From contig JADDTR010000016.1 of the NCBI GenBank assembly GCA_015345905.1, forward strand, positions 314,631-378,630: a stretch of DNA of 64,000 bases, given 5' to 3'. The translations under genes were made by a program, and so were the position numbers. A model generated the notes under the pieces. It was not told the origin of the DNA, searched no databases, and saw only the letters and a list, made by a program, of their open reading frames with translations. The stretch is from Aotearoamyces nothofagi (Eukaryota; Ascomycota; Leotiomycetes; Leotiales; Tympanidaceae). The first letter of the stretch is position 1. Each line of letters begins with the position of its first letter. Positions 1 through 10,346 of the stretch are shown here, one piece after another.

Positions 1-985
1 TAAGCATTCTTCAAGAATATCAGTGATGCATATAGGAAGTACCACTAAAAACCGGAAAATAGCAGCAAACAGAGTGTGGAGGAGGAGGATACAACAGTAG
101 GTAGGGGCTTGCTTGCTCGAGTACAAAGGCCGCAAGGTAATTTTGAAAGTAGTCGCGCGGGCAGCGAAGTTGAGACTTTTCGATACCTGCACTGTACTGT
201 ACTGTACTGCCCACCACGAGGGACGTGATAGATTCGGGAACAGCTCGGCTCGGCTCGTCTACCGCGTTCCCTCAAGGAGGAATCTCAAGCGTGCACGAAA
301 AGACTACCTTTCCCCGTAACCAGTTTCTCCCGTGGCGAAAGGGGCGCTGTTGCTCCTGTTGAGAGTTCGCCGGTCGGGAGAGGCCGTACGGTTCCTGGAC
401 ATGTCCAGACGCGCCAGAGCGGTCAGCGGGCTACTGCACGTGCTGCCCACACACATCCCCGGACATGTCCTCGCGCAGGAGAGGATGGGGATCCTTCGAG
501 CCTCGCGGCGGATCTTTGGTGCATCAAAGGGGTGATATCGTCCCCTGCCGGGGCCTGAGCGTCTGGAGTCGTCGAGCAAATCAAGCTTGGGATCCTCAGC
601 CGCAGCGCCAGCTCGGCCGCTTCTGCGATATTGCGGCTGCGAGACGGGGCTTCATCGCCTGGGCACCCGGACGCATGTCTGGTCTCGTCTGGCGGCTCAG
701 TGCTTCGGGTGCTGCTGTGAAGCCCGCGAGGGTCGAAAGAGACGAGAGGGGTCTCGAGGTCATGCGGGGTGTCAGTATTGTGGTGATCCGTCCCCTGGCG
801 TAATGCTGCGACTCCTGGCATCCCCCCTGAACTTCCGCCTGAGATGGTCTTTCCTGGTCGGCTGGTCCCGTTCGAGGTACAGATGGCTGGAGGTGTACTT
901 ATTCAGGCCTCCTGCTTCATAAAGGGGGCTTCTCCCCACGCCGTCCAGCTTTCTCATCGGCTGAGTAGACCGCACGCCGTTCACT
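1..985. other. Intergenic stretch upstream of the first gene
   Basis: No coding region is supported here; the reading frames are short, overlap on both strands and resemble no known protein. It holds a short TACTG-type microsatellite (about 190-208), a CTCGG run near 245, an E-box CACGTG (437-442) and two copies of the palindrome GGACATGTCC (397-406 and 461-470). It probably includes the promoter of the gene that starts at 986. Confidence 0.6.
397..470. promoter_or_regulatory. Pair of GGACATGTCC palindromes
   Basis: GGACATGTCC occurs twice with starts 64 bp apart; the first copy extends to the 12-bp palindrome TGGACATGTCCA. An E-box lies between them. They sit about 520-590 bp upstream of the ATG at 986. 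The decamer fits the RRRCATGYYY consensus of the p53 family, but no fungal factor of that specificity is known to me, so any function is inference. Confidence 0.3.
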
Positions 986-1562
986 ATGAAGCCTACACTC
1001 CTTCCAACGCTCTCCTGCCTGCTCTTGCTAGCACAGGTCTCCCTGGCCCAGTACAACTCCCTTCTCTTCTCGCAGTACATCGGGGCGCCAACGGCGACGG
1101 CAGCGTTCAACGGGTCGAGCGCATCGGCGCAGTCAGCCTCCTTCACAATCTGCACAAACTACCTTCACGACCTGTCGCCGGCCTCCCTCCTCCCCGAGAC
1201 GAGCGCCGCGGCCCAGCTGGAGCAGGTCGAAGCCGACGGCGTCTGCCAGTTCTGCACCAGCCTCTCGCAGTCCAGGGTCGACTCTTGCTGCGCACAGCCC
1301 ACGTCGGTTGCTTGCTTCCAGCAGTTCGCCGCGGGAGCAACGGCCCCGCCGAGTCCTGCTTCTGCTACGGCATCGCTGACGGCCTCGAGCGCTACCGCGA
1401 CTAGCACGGAAGCATCCAGCGGCAGCAGAGCTGATGCGGTAAGTCCGAAGAAGCCGTTCCCTCTTCTTGACAGTGCTAGCAGCTGATGTTCTCGAAACCA
1501 AGGCTTATCTCACTGCGCCGATTGTGGTGGCAGTCCTCGGCTTTGTGGGGTGGGCACTATAA
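986..1562 (+). CDS. Small cysteine-rich secreted protein, probably GPI-anchored
   Basis: Two exons, 986-1438 and 1503-1562, give about 171 residues. The N-terminus is a clear signal peptide: a basic residue, a Leu-rich core, and a probable cut at VSLA|Q near residue 21. The mature part has six cysteines, including a CQFC pair and an adjacent CC pair, followed by an Ala/Ser/Thr-rich stretch. Read without splicing, the frame ends in a meaningless tail. Splicing the GTAAGT donor at 1439 to the AG at 1501-1502 joins it in frame to a 20-residue exon ending APIVVAVLGFVGWAL, a classic hydrophobic GPI-attachment or membrane tail. The intron has a CTGAT branch-like site. I recognise no family. A cell-wall or effector-like surface protein is inferred from architecture only. 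Confidence 0.7.
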
Positions 1563-1830
1563 GGACGCTGGCAAGCAAGAATTCCTGATCTACTGAGGCG
1601 GGATGCTGGCTGTGGGAATGGGGGAGTGGAGGCACGGGCTGTGATCCGGAGGAGGGCGGGGCATTGGAACGGCATGTGTACGATAGACGCATAGCAAGAG
1701 TATCAGTTGGCAATCCCTCGGACGTTCCACGCGTTAGGACTGAGAGAGCCGTGTAGCTCGGACATCCCCCAAGCAGCTGTCACCAAGGGTGGCCAGGGTG
1801 TCTATCTTGATATTGTAGCATCTTGTTATT

Positions 1831-3109
1831 ATGGCCTGCCCGAGTTTGGAAGGGCTTATCGATTTCCATATACCGTATAACTGCCAGTTCTCACGCCTCA
1901 GACATGCCCTATCTACACGAAGCAAGCTTCAGGAACATATATGGAACATCGCAAGCAGTCCATCTCAGCACCAAGACCATCTTAGGCCCGAGGAAAGCAC
2001 CGACTTCCTCTCCCATCACGCCAACTGGTCTCAGCTGAGCACTCTTGTCGTACACTGTGCTCCAGGTGGGATCTTTGATCCTTTACTCCTGCAACATATT
2101 GTCCAGCGCCTCCCATCACTCGCCCACCTGTCTTTATCCGGTATTTCCTTACTCTCACCAAACCAATTCAGCTCCCTCCCATCACTCAAATCACTCCGCC
2201 TTGCAAACTTGCCAACCCTCACCACCCAACACCTCTCCACATTTGCTACTGGCCTATCCGCCCCTACTCTAGCCTCGCTGACTTGTATAAACGCCAACAT
2301 AACCTGTCTTCCTGTCCTCGCCCGGGTCTTCTCCACCCTCGCGTCCCTCACGCTCTTCACACTCCAGCAAGACACAGCCCCCGGCTTCCCACTTGGTACC
2401 TCCCCACCCCTATCTTGCTTCTGGATCTCTGGAGTTCTTGCACTGGGATATTCTGCTTGAAAACGACGAGGTGGGCTGCGGTCGCAATGATGCATCCAAG
2501 ATCCTGGCAGAAGCAATCCGAGCCGGAGGATTCCCAGGCCTGCGAAGGCTGAGGGCGCCGTGTGACCATGGCTGCGTGCTGCCAAGGCGTCTGCCGACCT
2601 GCGGAAAAGATCAACGGGCCCGCCACTCTCCTCTCTCACGATAGCCAACGCGGCCCTTCCAGCAGGCCAGAAGCAGGAAGGCGGAAAGATTCCGCCGCGG
2701 TGATGGACAGCAACGGAGATGCCGAGTTCGATCCCCGGATGTCCTGGTAGGCCGCGCAGTCTGCGGTTTGCTCGGCAAGCAGGCGCAGTCGCGCATTGAC
2801 TCGGCCAAGTTGAGGCCGAGGTTCCATATCCTTTGCGAGGGCTGGACGGACCCAGACGCCGTGAGAGAAGTGGCGAGCTATGAAGTCGGATGCTTCATTG
2901 GCGCGGTTGGGAGTCAGGTTGATTATTGTCTAGAGCCTGGTCTGGAAGGATCGGACGAGAGTCTGGTGCGGGTGGAGGATGTGCTGAGGGGCGATGGCAC
3001 TGTTGAAGAAAAGGATATGTGTATGGGTGCATGGAATGCGGGAAGGAAGGGCTGGGAACATAGGGAACGGGCCAGGTGGAGGCCGGTGAAGGTGGAGAAG
3101 ATATTTTAA
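1831..3109 (+). pseudogene. F-box/leucine-rich-repeat protein gene, decayed
   Basis: The first frame (1831 to about 2400) encodes LRR-like helices and strands (LPSLAHLSLSGISLL, LPSLKSLRLANLPTL) typical of fungal F-box/LRR proteins. Homology then jumps frame: near 2397 to a frame reading HPYLASGSLEFLHWDILLE and FPGLRRLRAPCDH, then near 2565 to another reading QGVCRPAEKI. A TAG at 2642-2644 interrupts the frame that resumes with RFHILCEGWTD and ends WEHRERARWRPVKVEKIF at 3109. The first jump would need an intron of about 39 nt, too short, so frameshifts are the better reading. No upstream F-box start was found; a stop precedes the ATG. It is either a pseudogene or carries assembly errors; the conserved C-terminal end suggests recent decay. 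Confidence 0.6.
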
Positions 3110-3215
3110 GGAGCATATGGCGTGGAACCGTCATGGCTCTCCACCGGACTGCATCTTAAGTTACATAGAGGCTGTATTTTCAAGATAGTCATAACAGCTG
3201 GGGAGATTCCAATAC

Positions 3216-4675
3216 TCAAAGCCTTCTTAATTCCTTAATACTATCCAGCCAATCGAGGAGCTCAAGCATGTTCTTACACTCCATCATCTCGGCCCTCTCC
3301 TTCTTGCTCAGCAGAGCACTACTGACCCCATCTCCTCCCTCTGCTCCATGTCCACTACTGCCGCACATCTCCGTCAGATGATGTATGACTAGCTTGAATG
3401 GAATCGGCGCTCTGGCAACGTGGTTCAGAAACCTCTCAACTGCTTCCCACGGACAGCTGTCGAAGCCTGCGAAGAGAGCAGGGTTGGATAAGAGAGGCCG
3501 CGCAGACATGACTCCGTCAACGCCACACGCGGTCGCAATTGACGATGCAGACGATACAGAGGAGACGTCGCCGTTGGCGATGACCGGGACAGTGCAATGC
3601 GAGGCAAGGAGCGTCAGGGCCTCGATGTTGACCGCCTCGGAACTCCTCTGCGAGCGTGTGCGGCCATGGATAGTGATGAAGTCGACGCCTGCAGCCTCCA
3701 CCGTCTTGATAAAATCAAGCGTCTGCCTTAGATCCTTGTGGATTCTGATCTTGACGCTCACCGTCCGCGAATCCGCAAAGCCGCCGCGATGGAGCGTCGC
3801 CTTTGCCTGCTTGACGATCTCGGCGACCAGCTCGCGCTGGCCCATCAGTGCCGCGCCCAGGCACTCGGCGCAGGCCCAGGATTGGGGACAGCCGCAGTTG
3901 AGATCCACGCCTGCGACGCGGGGAGCGATGAGGCTGGTTGCGCGGGCGAATTCTTGAGGGGAGGAGGCGCCGAATTGGAGGATTGTGGGGATGCTTGATC
4001 CGGGTGGGGGGAGGGTGAAGTCTGGAAGTAGAGAAGGTATGAGTAGAAGTTTTAGACATTTGAAAGCTAGTAAATCAGATTGAGGATATTATGAAGCAGA
4101 CGTAGTGGGATAGAATGGAGCTTTGATAGAGAGAGAAGAAAATTCAGGGATGGCGAATAATGGCGCATGGGGAGCTGGGAGAAAGCAGGTTTGACAGAAG
4201 GAGAAGACACTCTTACCGCTATCTCGTGCAAGGCCGCTGCGATTGAATTCTTTGGCTAGAATCATGGGCGTCCAGCAGAGATCAACGCCATAGTCGTGCA
4301 CGGTCTGTCGGAATGCAAGCTGTGAGCAGTCAGAAAGGGGAACGAACATCACTGCCGACACACTCATCCATACCTTGCTATACCGCACCATAGGAGCCGA
4401 TGCATAAAGCGGTCGCCCTTCGGCCTTTGCGATATCAAAAAGCTTGAGCGGGCTGAACGTCTGGTCAGTTAAGATGCAAAAGGAACGGCGCCGCTTGCGA
4501 ACGAGGGCAAGTGAATGCAGAGGGGGGCACGATAGGGGTCGACGATAGGGGTGCGCAGAGGAGAGCATCAACGAGAGAACAGGCAGGGAAGCAAATCCTG
4601 GCTTACTGTACGAATTCCAGGTCTTCGGGCATCGCCAGCCAGCCTCTCTCTGTCGCGCTGGCCGGTGTATGACAT
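3216..4675 (-). CDS. DUS4: tRNA-dihydrouridine(20a/20b) synthase Dus4
   Basis: Four exons on the minus strand (4607-4675, 4374-4460, 4217-4319, 3216-4021) give about 354 residues, close to yeast Dus4 (367). Dus enzymes are FMN-dependent and reduce uridine to dihydrouridine in the tRNA D-loop. The N-terminal part has the family signature around PLYASAPMVRYSKLAFR, formed exactly across the exon 2/3 junction. The catalytic motif GVDLNCGCPQSWA carries the conserved Cys that protonates uridine. Later come KIRIHKDLRQT, the HGRT loop and the VIANGDV phosphate-binding segment of the TIM barrel. All junctions are GT-AG and keep frame. The start ATG at 4675 is the first one compatible with a GTAAG donor at 4606. 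The short first exon (23 residues) is the least certain part. Confidence 0.88.
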
Positions 4676-5295
4676 GGTGCGTGCGAGATACGGTAAGCAG
4701 ACATCGCTATATCATCGCGTCTCCCGCCGAGCGATCCTGAACATCGCTGATACTCGGGTTGGGCGGGCGAGAAGCGCTGGGTGCCGGTTCATGGCGATAT
4801 TCTAGATCTCGGACGGGTTTGGTGGTGCTGGGCTCGCTAGCTGAAGCCTAAGGGATTTCTTCCCAGACGACAATCAAACCTCCCGGCGCAGCCCTTTCGA
4901 GTATGTGTCCTATCACTTTTAGCAGATCAAGAGGTAAACCGTGAGTGAAAAGAAAGTACCGCCAGTTTAAATATGAGGCCAGATACAAGTATGATAGTCG
5001 GTGTTACTTATAGTATAGCATTGCAGATACATGTTGGCTCAAGATTGTCACTATATCAGCATTGATAGCCTTGATAATATTTGTTTGAGCGGAGGATTAT
5101 GTACTTCATAGTCTCATAACATAATCGCCTTCCGTATACTAATCAGCTTGCACAGTGCACACTATCTTATCAGCTAAAATAGAATGAATCACATCAAGCA
5201 ACTTCATAATAACATGTATTTTATAAAAGTGCAATTACTACGCCGGCAATGACTAGACTATGTCCATCTAATGTTACAGACTCTTCTAACCATAA
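4676..5295. other. Intergenic, AT-rich
   Basis: Promoter side of DUS4 and downstream side of RPT5. From about 4870 it is AT-rich with no coding signal. Nothing else is recognised. Confidence 0.6.
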
Positions 5296-6798
5296 TTAGG
5301 CGTAAAATCCTATCGACTTGGCCTTTTTAGCTGCAACTTCAGCAATTGCATCAACGTAATGTTCATGGCTGATCTTGTTCTTTCCCATCCTCAACGCAAT
5401 CATGCCTGCCTCAACACATACGGCCTTCAACTGCGCACCACCGAACTCATCCGTACTCCGCGCCAACTCGGCCCAGTTGACTGCATCATCCACTGTCATC
5501 TTCCTACTATGAATCTTCATGATTTGTGCTCGTGCCTCTTCGTTTGGTAGAGGGAACTCGATCTTTCTGTCGAGGCGGCCGGAACGCAGGAGAGCAGGGT
5601 CTAAGACATCGATACGGTTGGTGGCGGCTAGGACCTTGATTCGATCATCTGATGCAAACCCGTCAAGCTGATTCAGGAGTTCCAACATGGTTCTTTGAAC
5701 CTCTCTGTCTCCACTCTTTTCGCTATCAAATCGTTTGGTTCCTATGGCATCAAGTTCATCGATGAAGATGATTGCGGGTGCCTTCTCCTTTGCGAGAGCG
5801 AAGCAGTCTCTCACAAGCTTTGCACCATCACCAATAAACATTTGTACGAGTTGAGGACCGGCGAGCTTTAGGAAGGTTGCATCGGTTTGGGCGGCGCAGG
5901 CCCGAGCAAGGAGGGTCTTTCCTGTACCAGGAGGTCCGTACATGAGTGCTCCTAGGTGTAGGGTCAGCATTGTTTCTTGAATGGTTATCATCGTAAAATA
6001 TACCTTTCGGTGCTTTGATGCCGATTTTCTTGAAGCGCTCCGCCTGCTTCATAGGCCATACTATCGCCTCAACCAGCTCCTCAATCTGTTTGTTCAACCC
6101 GCCCACATCTGTGTACTTTTCTGTTGGCTTCTCGTCAACTTCCATGGCCTTCACTCTGCTATCATATTCGGCAGGTAATGTGTCAAGTACTAGATATGAG
6201 TCCTTGTTGACACCGATAAGATCGCCGGGCTTCAAGGTTTCAGGATCTACCAGGCCGATCAGGGGAAGAAAAATGGTTTGGCGTGTGGAAGTTTTGATAA
6301 CTGCCGATTTTCCTACTCTCGTTGCGTCGAGATCGATGTTTGCACCTTCTTCGGCAGATTCAGCTGTGGGATCAAGGTCGAGAAGTTCAACAACGTTGCC
6401 GACTAAGTACGGTAATTGTCTATGTATTGCGAAGTTAGCAAAGGCTTCTAGCGGATCTCTTCCCATCAAAAAGCGAACCTGTTGTTCTCGATCTTTTCTA
6501 AGTTCTCCTTTATCTTCTCACCCATCGCAGCTTTCTCGTGACCTAATCGCTGGAACTCGCTCTTCATGATTCGGGAATCGTTTTCTAGCAGCCGCCGCCG
6601 AGTGATGATGTCTTGTGTGCTCAACAGCTCTAGTTCTTCAAAGATTGGATCTTCTTCCTCTGCTACCTCTGCCTCAGCATCCTTCATCTCAGCATCGCCG
6701 TTCTGGTCTGGCTTCTTTTTGTCGCCATCCTTGTCGCCATCCTTCTTCTCTTCCTTGCGCTCTTGCTCAAGATCGTCGAGGTCTTCCAGAGTAGACAT
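5296..6798 (-). CDS. RPT5: 26S proteasome regulatory ATPase Rpt5 (subunit 6A)
   Basis: Three exons (6479-6798, 6004-6419, 5296-5951) give about 463 residues. This is one of six AAA+ ATPases of the 19S base that unfold ubiquitylated proteins and open the 20S gate. Seen in order: an acidic Lys-rich N-terminus, a coiled coil (about residues 60-105), the OB-fold segment ([16 protein letters not shown]), Walker A GPPGTGKT (about 251-258), Walker B IIFIDE (about 306-311), the sensor region [19 protein letters not shown] with its arginine-finger context, and a C-terminal FYA that fits the HbYX motif used to dock into the 20S alpha ring. The 52-nt last intron (5952-6003) splits just before Walker A. 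The acidic N-terminal extension makes it slightly longer than usual. Confidence 0.95.
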
Positions 6799-7826
6799 GA
6801 TGGTATGATGGCAGATGACGTGGGGTGAGATTCGCCGACGTTGAAGGCAATGTATTGAGCTGGTCCTCAGAGATATGCAGTGTTGGATGTAATGTTGCTA
6901 TGAGCTTCGATGTTCAAGCTCCAACACGGTTTAGCTTGGGTAAGCGACAAATCGATCAGCGAAACGCAAGGCCACAGCTTGACGCGTTGTTATCTATATG
7001 TCACGTGACAGACGCCGTCGAGCAAGCCGATCCATTATAAGATGGATAATCCAAATGAAATGGAATGAAATTTTGATTATGAATCTATGATATGTTCTGA
7101 TACTATTTCGTGATTCTTATCCAAGCAGTACCACTTTCTCTTATCAATTTTCGTGATTTAGCAACGCCTCATTCTTCAGCAAATTCTAACTCGATATTGC
7201 CCTGTTCTTTAGAGCACTCTCTCCCTCCAAGATTTTATTAAGTGGGCTTGCGTCTACAATTTCCCTATCTCCAGTAGCCAGCAGTATTACCTCGAGGTCC
7301 TCTTCCTCCAACAAGTTATTTACAAAGCCATAGTTAGGCTCTAGTTTGACGATTTCTTGCTCAGTTTGTATTCCAAGTAATGGGCACAAGGGGTTCGGCG
7401 GCTTCTTATGCATGTAATTTGCGGCCGCCGTAACTTAACTTTCTATAGCCAGTCCCTGGCATCAACCTAATATTTTAGAGGAGTAGGTGTCAGACCGAAT
7501 ATGTCACCTATGGAGTCATGCTTGCTTCTGTTTATAAAGAATACAGCCTCGAAGCTTCAATAGTAAAAGTTTTGAGTCTCACTGGCCCTTGTTTTATGAT
7601 GAAGCTTGCAATTAATTGTTGGCCATTTTCCGTGATACAGGGAATCGAGAATATCCAGCCATATGCCGAACCTCGGCATTATTAAGTTCATAATGTTGGG
7701 CCGAAAACTGGGGAAGAGCTCCCCCACACGATCAGATAAATATTCCTCCCCTTTTGCAGCTCTACGACATTCCAATCGGCTTCTTCTCTAAATCACCAAC
7801 TCCAAAGCCACGTATAAGTTTAGAAA
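6799..7826. other. Divergent intergenic region between RPT5 and the dehydratase gene
   Basis: Shared upstream region of two divergently transcribed genes. The part from about 7030 to 7800 is AT-rich. Two minus-strand frames (7186-7413 and 7557-7775) look protein-like over short stretches but match nothing I know and lack support. No clear TATA or repeat was noted. Confidence 0.5.
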
Positions 7827-8903
7827 ATGTCAGGTCCTGGAGTAGGCTTTGAGTATCCGCCAGTGGAAGTTGCATGGCTGAAGCGCGATGTGCTGCTATT
7901 TGCGAACAGCATCGGATGCACAGCGGACGAGCTGCACTTCTTATATGTAATTCATAGTCACTGCATCTCAGCTAGACAGCATGCTAATAAATTCCAGGAA
8001 CTCCACCCGAATTTCGCAGTCTTTCCCACGTACCCGATTATCCTGCGTAGGTATACCCCGCTCGTTCCTTTGAAAGACACGACGACTAAACCACCCAGCG
8101 TTCAAGCATGCCACTCAAGAAGTAATTGATTTCTATGCCTCCCAGAAGGAAACCAAGATTCCCGGTGTTCCTGACTTTGACTACGCTCGAGTCGTCGATG
8201 GCCAACGTCAAATGACATTCTTAAAGCCACTACCTCCTACTTCGGCGGGTAAGACTTTCGAATTGCGAACAAAGGTCATTGGTGTATACGACAAGGGTAA
8301 AGCAGGAAGCGTCCTTGAAACACAGCAGGATATTGTTGATAAGGCGACCGGAGAGTCATATGCGAGAGGTTTGACCAGTTCCTTCTTTGTTGGGCAAGGC
8401 AACTGGGGAGGCCCCAAGGGTCCTGCGACAGTCAATTTCCCTCCTCCTCAAGGGAAGAAGCCAGATGCAGTGCTGAGTCACCAGACGACTAAGGAGTCCG
8501 CTTTGCTCTATAGGTATGTTTATTCATTATGAACAAAAACCCAGCTAATCAGTTCAGATTGAACGGAGATTACAATCCTCTCCATGCTACTCCTGAGCCA
8601 GGCAGGAAGATGGGGTTCGGTGGAGACATTATGCATGGGCTTTCGAGCTGGAACTTCGTCTGCCATGGCATACTGAAAGAACTTGGGGGCAGCGACCCCA
8701 AGAATATTAGAGAATTCCAAGCTCGGTTTGCGTCACCTGTATTGCCCGGCAACAAGCTGATTACCGAGGTATGGAGGACCGGAGAGATTAAAGATGGATG
8801 GGAAGAGATTCGTTTCGTGACTAAAGTCGAGGGTGGCAAGGTATGCTTAAGTAACGGTAGAGCTTTGATGAAGGTAGTTGGCTTTCCGAAGAGCAAGCTA
8901 TAG
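7827..8903 (+). CDS. Peroxisomal MaoC-type (R)-hydratase / hot-dog dehydratase
   Basis: Four exons (7827-7946, 7998-8046, 8099-8513, 8558-8903) give 309 residues. The protein has two hot-dog folds, as in hydratase 2, which adds water to trans-2-enoyl-CoA to form (3R)-hydroxyacyl-CoA in peroxisomal beta-oxidation. The catalytic hydratase-2 motif is visible in the C-terminal repeat as NGDYNPLHATPEPGRKMGF, with the Asp/His pair in place. The extreme C-terminus is SKL, a canonical peroxisomal targeting signal type 1. The N-terminal hot-dog (YPPVEVAWLKRDVLLFA onwards) is the degenerate, substrate-shaping half. All introns are 44-52 nt GT-AG. Similar enzymes also occur in secondary-metabolite clusters; no biosynthetic neighbours are seen here, so fatty-acid catabolism is more likely. 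Confidence 0.9.
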
Positions 8904-9230
8904 TAGCGGCACTGCGGCAGGCTGCAGCCAACTGGCCATTCTGTTCTAGAATTAAAATGGGCTTCCAGAACTAGAAGATATTTGATAGTTTCAAACAATA
9001 AATAATTAAACTTGAAATCTCCAAATGCGCCCTCAGAATAAAACTTGATCCTAATCTCTAGAATATATGTTCGGCGGATATAAAAGGTACCAACTCGCCT
9101 ATTTTCCCAGCACAGCAGCCTAAAACAAAACAACAAAGGCCACAACAGAAGATTTCTACACTATCGAAAGGCCCTTAAGCTTCAAAAAAAAACTTCTAGA
9201 ACACCTACGTAGCAAGAAGCAAAAAAATAA
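8904..9230. other. Intergenic
   Basis: AT-rich 3' flank of the dehydratase gene, ending beside the tRNA gene. A run of A near 9185-9191 and another near 9220-9227 lie just beyond the tRNA 3' end; on the minus strand they read as T runs, suitable as RNA polymerase III terminators. Confidence 0.5.
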
Positions 9231-9344
9231 CGACCCAGACGGGACTCGAACCCGCAATCTTTGCCAAACTGAAGTTGTATTCGTACGCTTTTTATGACGT
9301 CGAAGTAACCGGAAAGCAACGCCTTACCATTAGGCCACCAGGCC
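9231..9344 (-). tRNA. tRNA-Arg (anticodon CCG), with 42-nt intron
   Basis: Folding by eye on the minus strand gives a full cloverleaf. The acceptor GGCCTGG pairs with CTGGGTC (with wobbles) plus discriminator G. The D-stem is GCCT/AGGC with loop AATGGTA. The anticodon stem is TTGCT/GGCAA. The T-arm is GCGGG-TTCGAGT-CCCGT. The loop reads T-T-C-C-G-G, so the anticodon is CCG (Arg, codon CGG), with U33 and purine 37 as expected. A 42-nt insertion sits one base 3' of the anticodon (between 37 and 38), the canonical position for a nuclear tRNA intron removed by the Sen endonuclease. Mature length is 72 nt without CCA. Confidence 0.92.
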
Positions 9345-10346
9345 TAGTCTTTTCAGAATTATTTTAGAATTTTTGCTTATTTAATTTTATACGTACCTAT
9401 TGCTAACTGTACGTCCTACCGCCATTAAAAATAATTTGTTGTATAATATGCTAATATATTTTTGGTTAATATGCTAAAGGTAGATAGATGTAAGGGGGAA
9501 ATCCCTTGAATCTATACTATGCTACTTTATTCGAGCAGCTTCTATTGTTCGCTATTTGTAGTGTTGCTTCACACTCATTGCCTTAGAGTAAATTTCAATC
9601 TAATTCACCCCAGTATAGTACTTGCACGTTCACCTAAGGCCGGAGTTAATAAATCTAAAATATATAAGTGACGGTCAACTGACAGCAATAGTGTAGAGAG
9701 TCACCAGCTCATATGATACCATACAGGAGAAATCAGTCGTTACTACTCAGTTACAGTTTTTGCTGAGTATAGCCTACGTTGGTATATTGCTACGTATCAC
9801 TCATAATTAAGTCTCTAGATAATCAAATATTTTATAAGGGTCTTGTCTCGTCCTCCTGTGCTCTTCTACAATATAAGTCATAATATAATAATTATTGTAA
9901 CAGCTGGATTCAAATATACTCGAAAAGTTGAATAATTTAAGAATTTATTAGAATTTGATGTTATAGAATATAGTCGTTCGATAAACGTCTATGTATACTT
10001 GGCATACCTGTCTTATCACTATAAAAGCAGTTATAACCGCTGGATTATCTCTATAATTCAATAGCTTCTATCCATAGCTTCTATCCATAGCTTCTTCGAC
10101 ATCGGACTTGGACAGCACAACAAGCATGCAAAGGAGAAAATTGTTTAGGCATGTTTTGGATAGCGATATCTAGTATGACAGATACGTGTTAGTCATCGTA
10201 AAATCGGACCTGTCTTGTCAAGCGACTTTTGACTTTCGCGACGATTTTTATGGATCCGGCTCTTTAATAAGGAGGTAAAGGGATTTGTTATCACTGTGAG
10301 GTAGCAATTCGTGTCTTTCGTGATCGATCGCGGGCTAATTGAGCGG
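9345..10346. other. AT-rich island beside the tRNA gene
   Basis: About 1 kb, visibly much richer in A+T than the flanking genes and without any open frame of note. It contains a 13-bp tandem repeat (10061-10097). Such islands next to tRNA genes are often remains of decayed insertions; no ends or coding relics can be seen. The last part must hold the promoter of the dipeptidyl peptidase gene. Confidence 0.5.
10061..10097. repeat. 13-bp tandem repeat, about 2.8 copies
   Basis: The unit ATAGCTTCTATCC begins at 10061, repeats at 10074 and is partial at 10087. Simple tandem duplication in AT-rich DNA. Confidence 0.8.

Noticed and set aside
2031-2648. 205-residue minus-strand frame over the F-box/LRR gene
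   Set aside because: A shadow of the LRR coding strand; no family resemblance.
7186-7775. Two minus-strand frames between RPT5 and the dehydratase
   Set aside because: Short, AT-rich and without recognisable motifs; kept only as a note in the intergenic entry.
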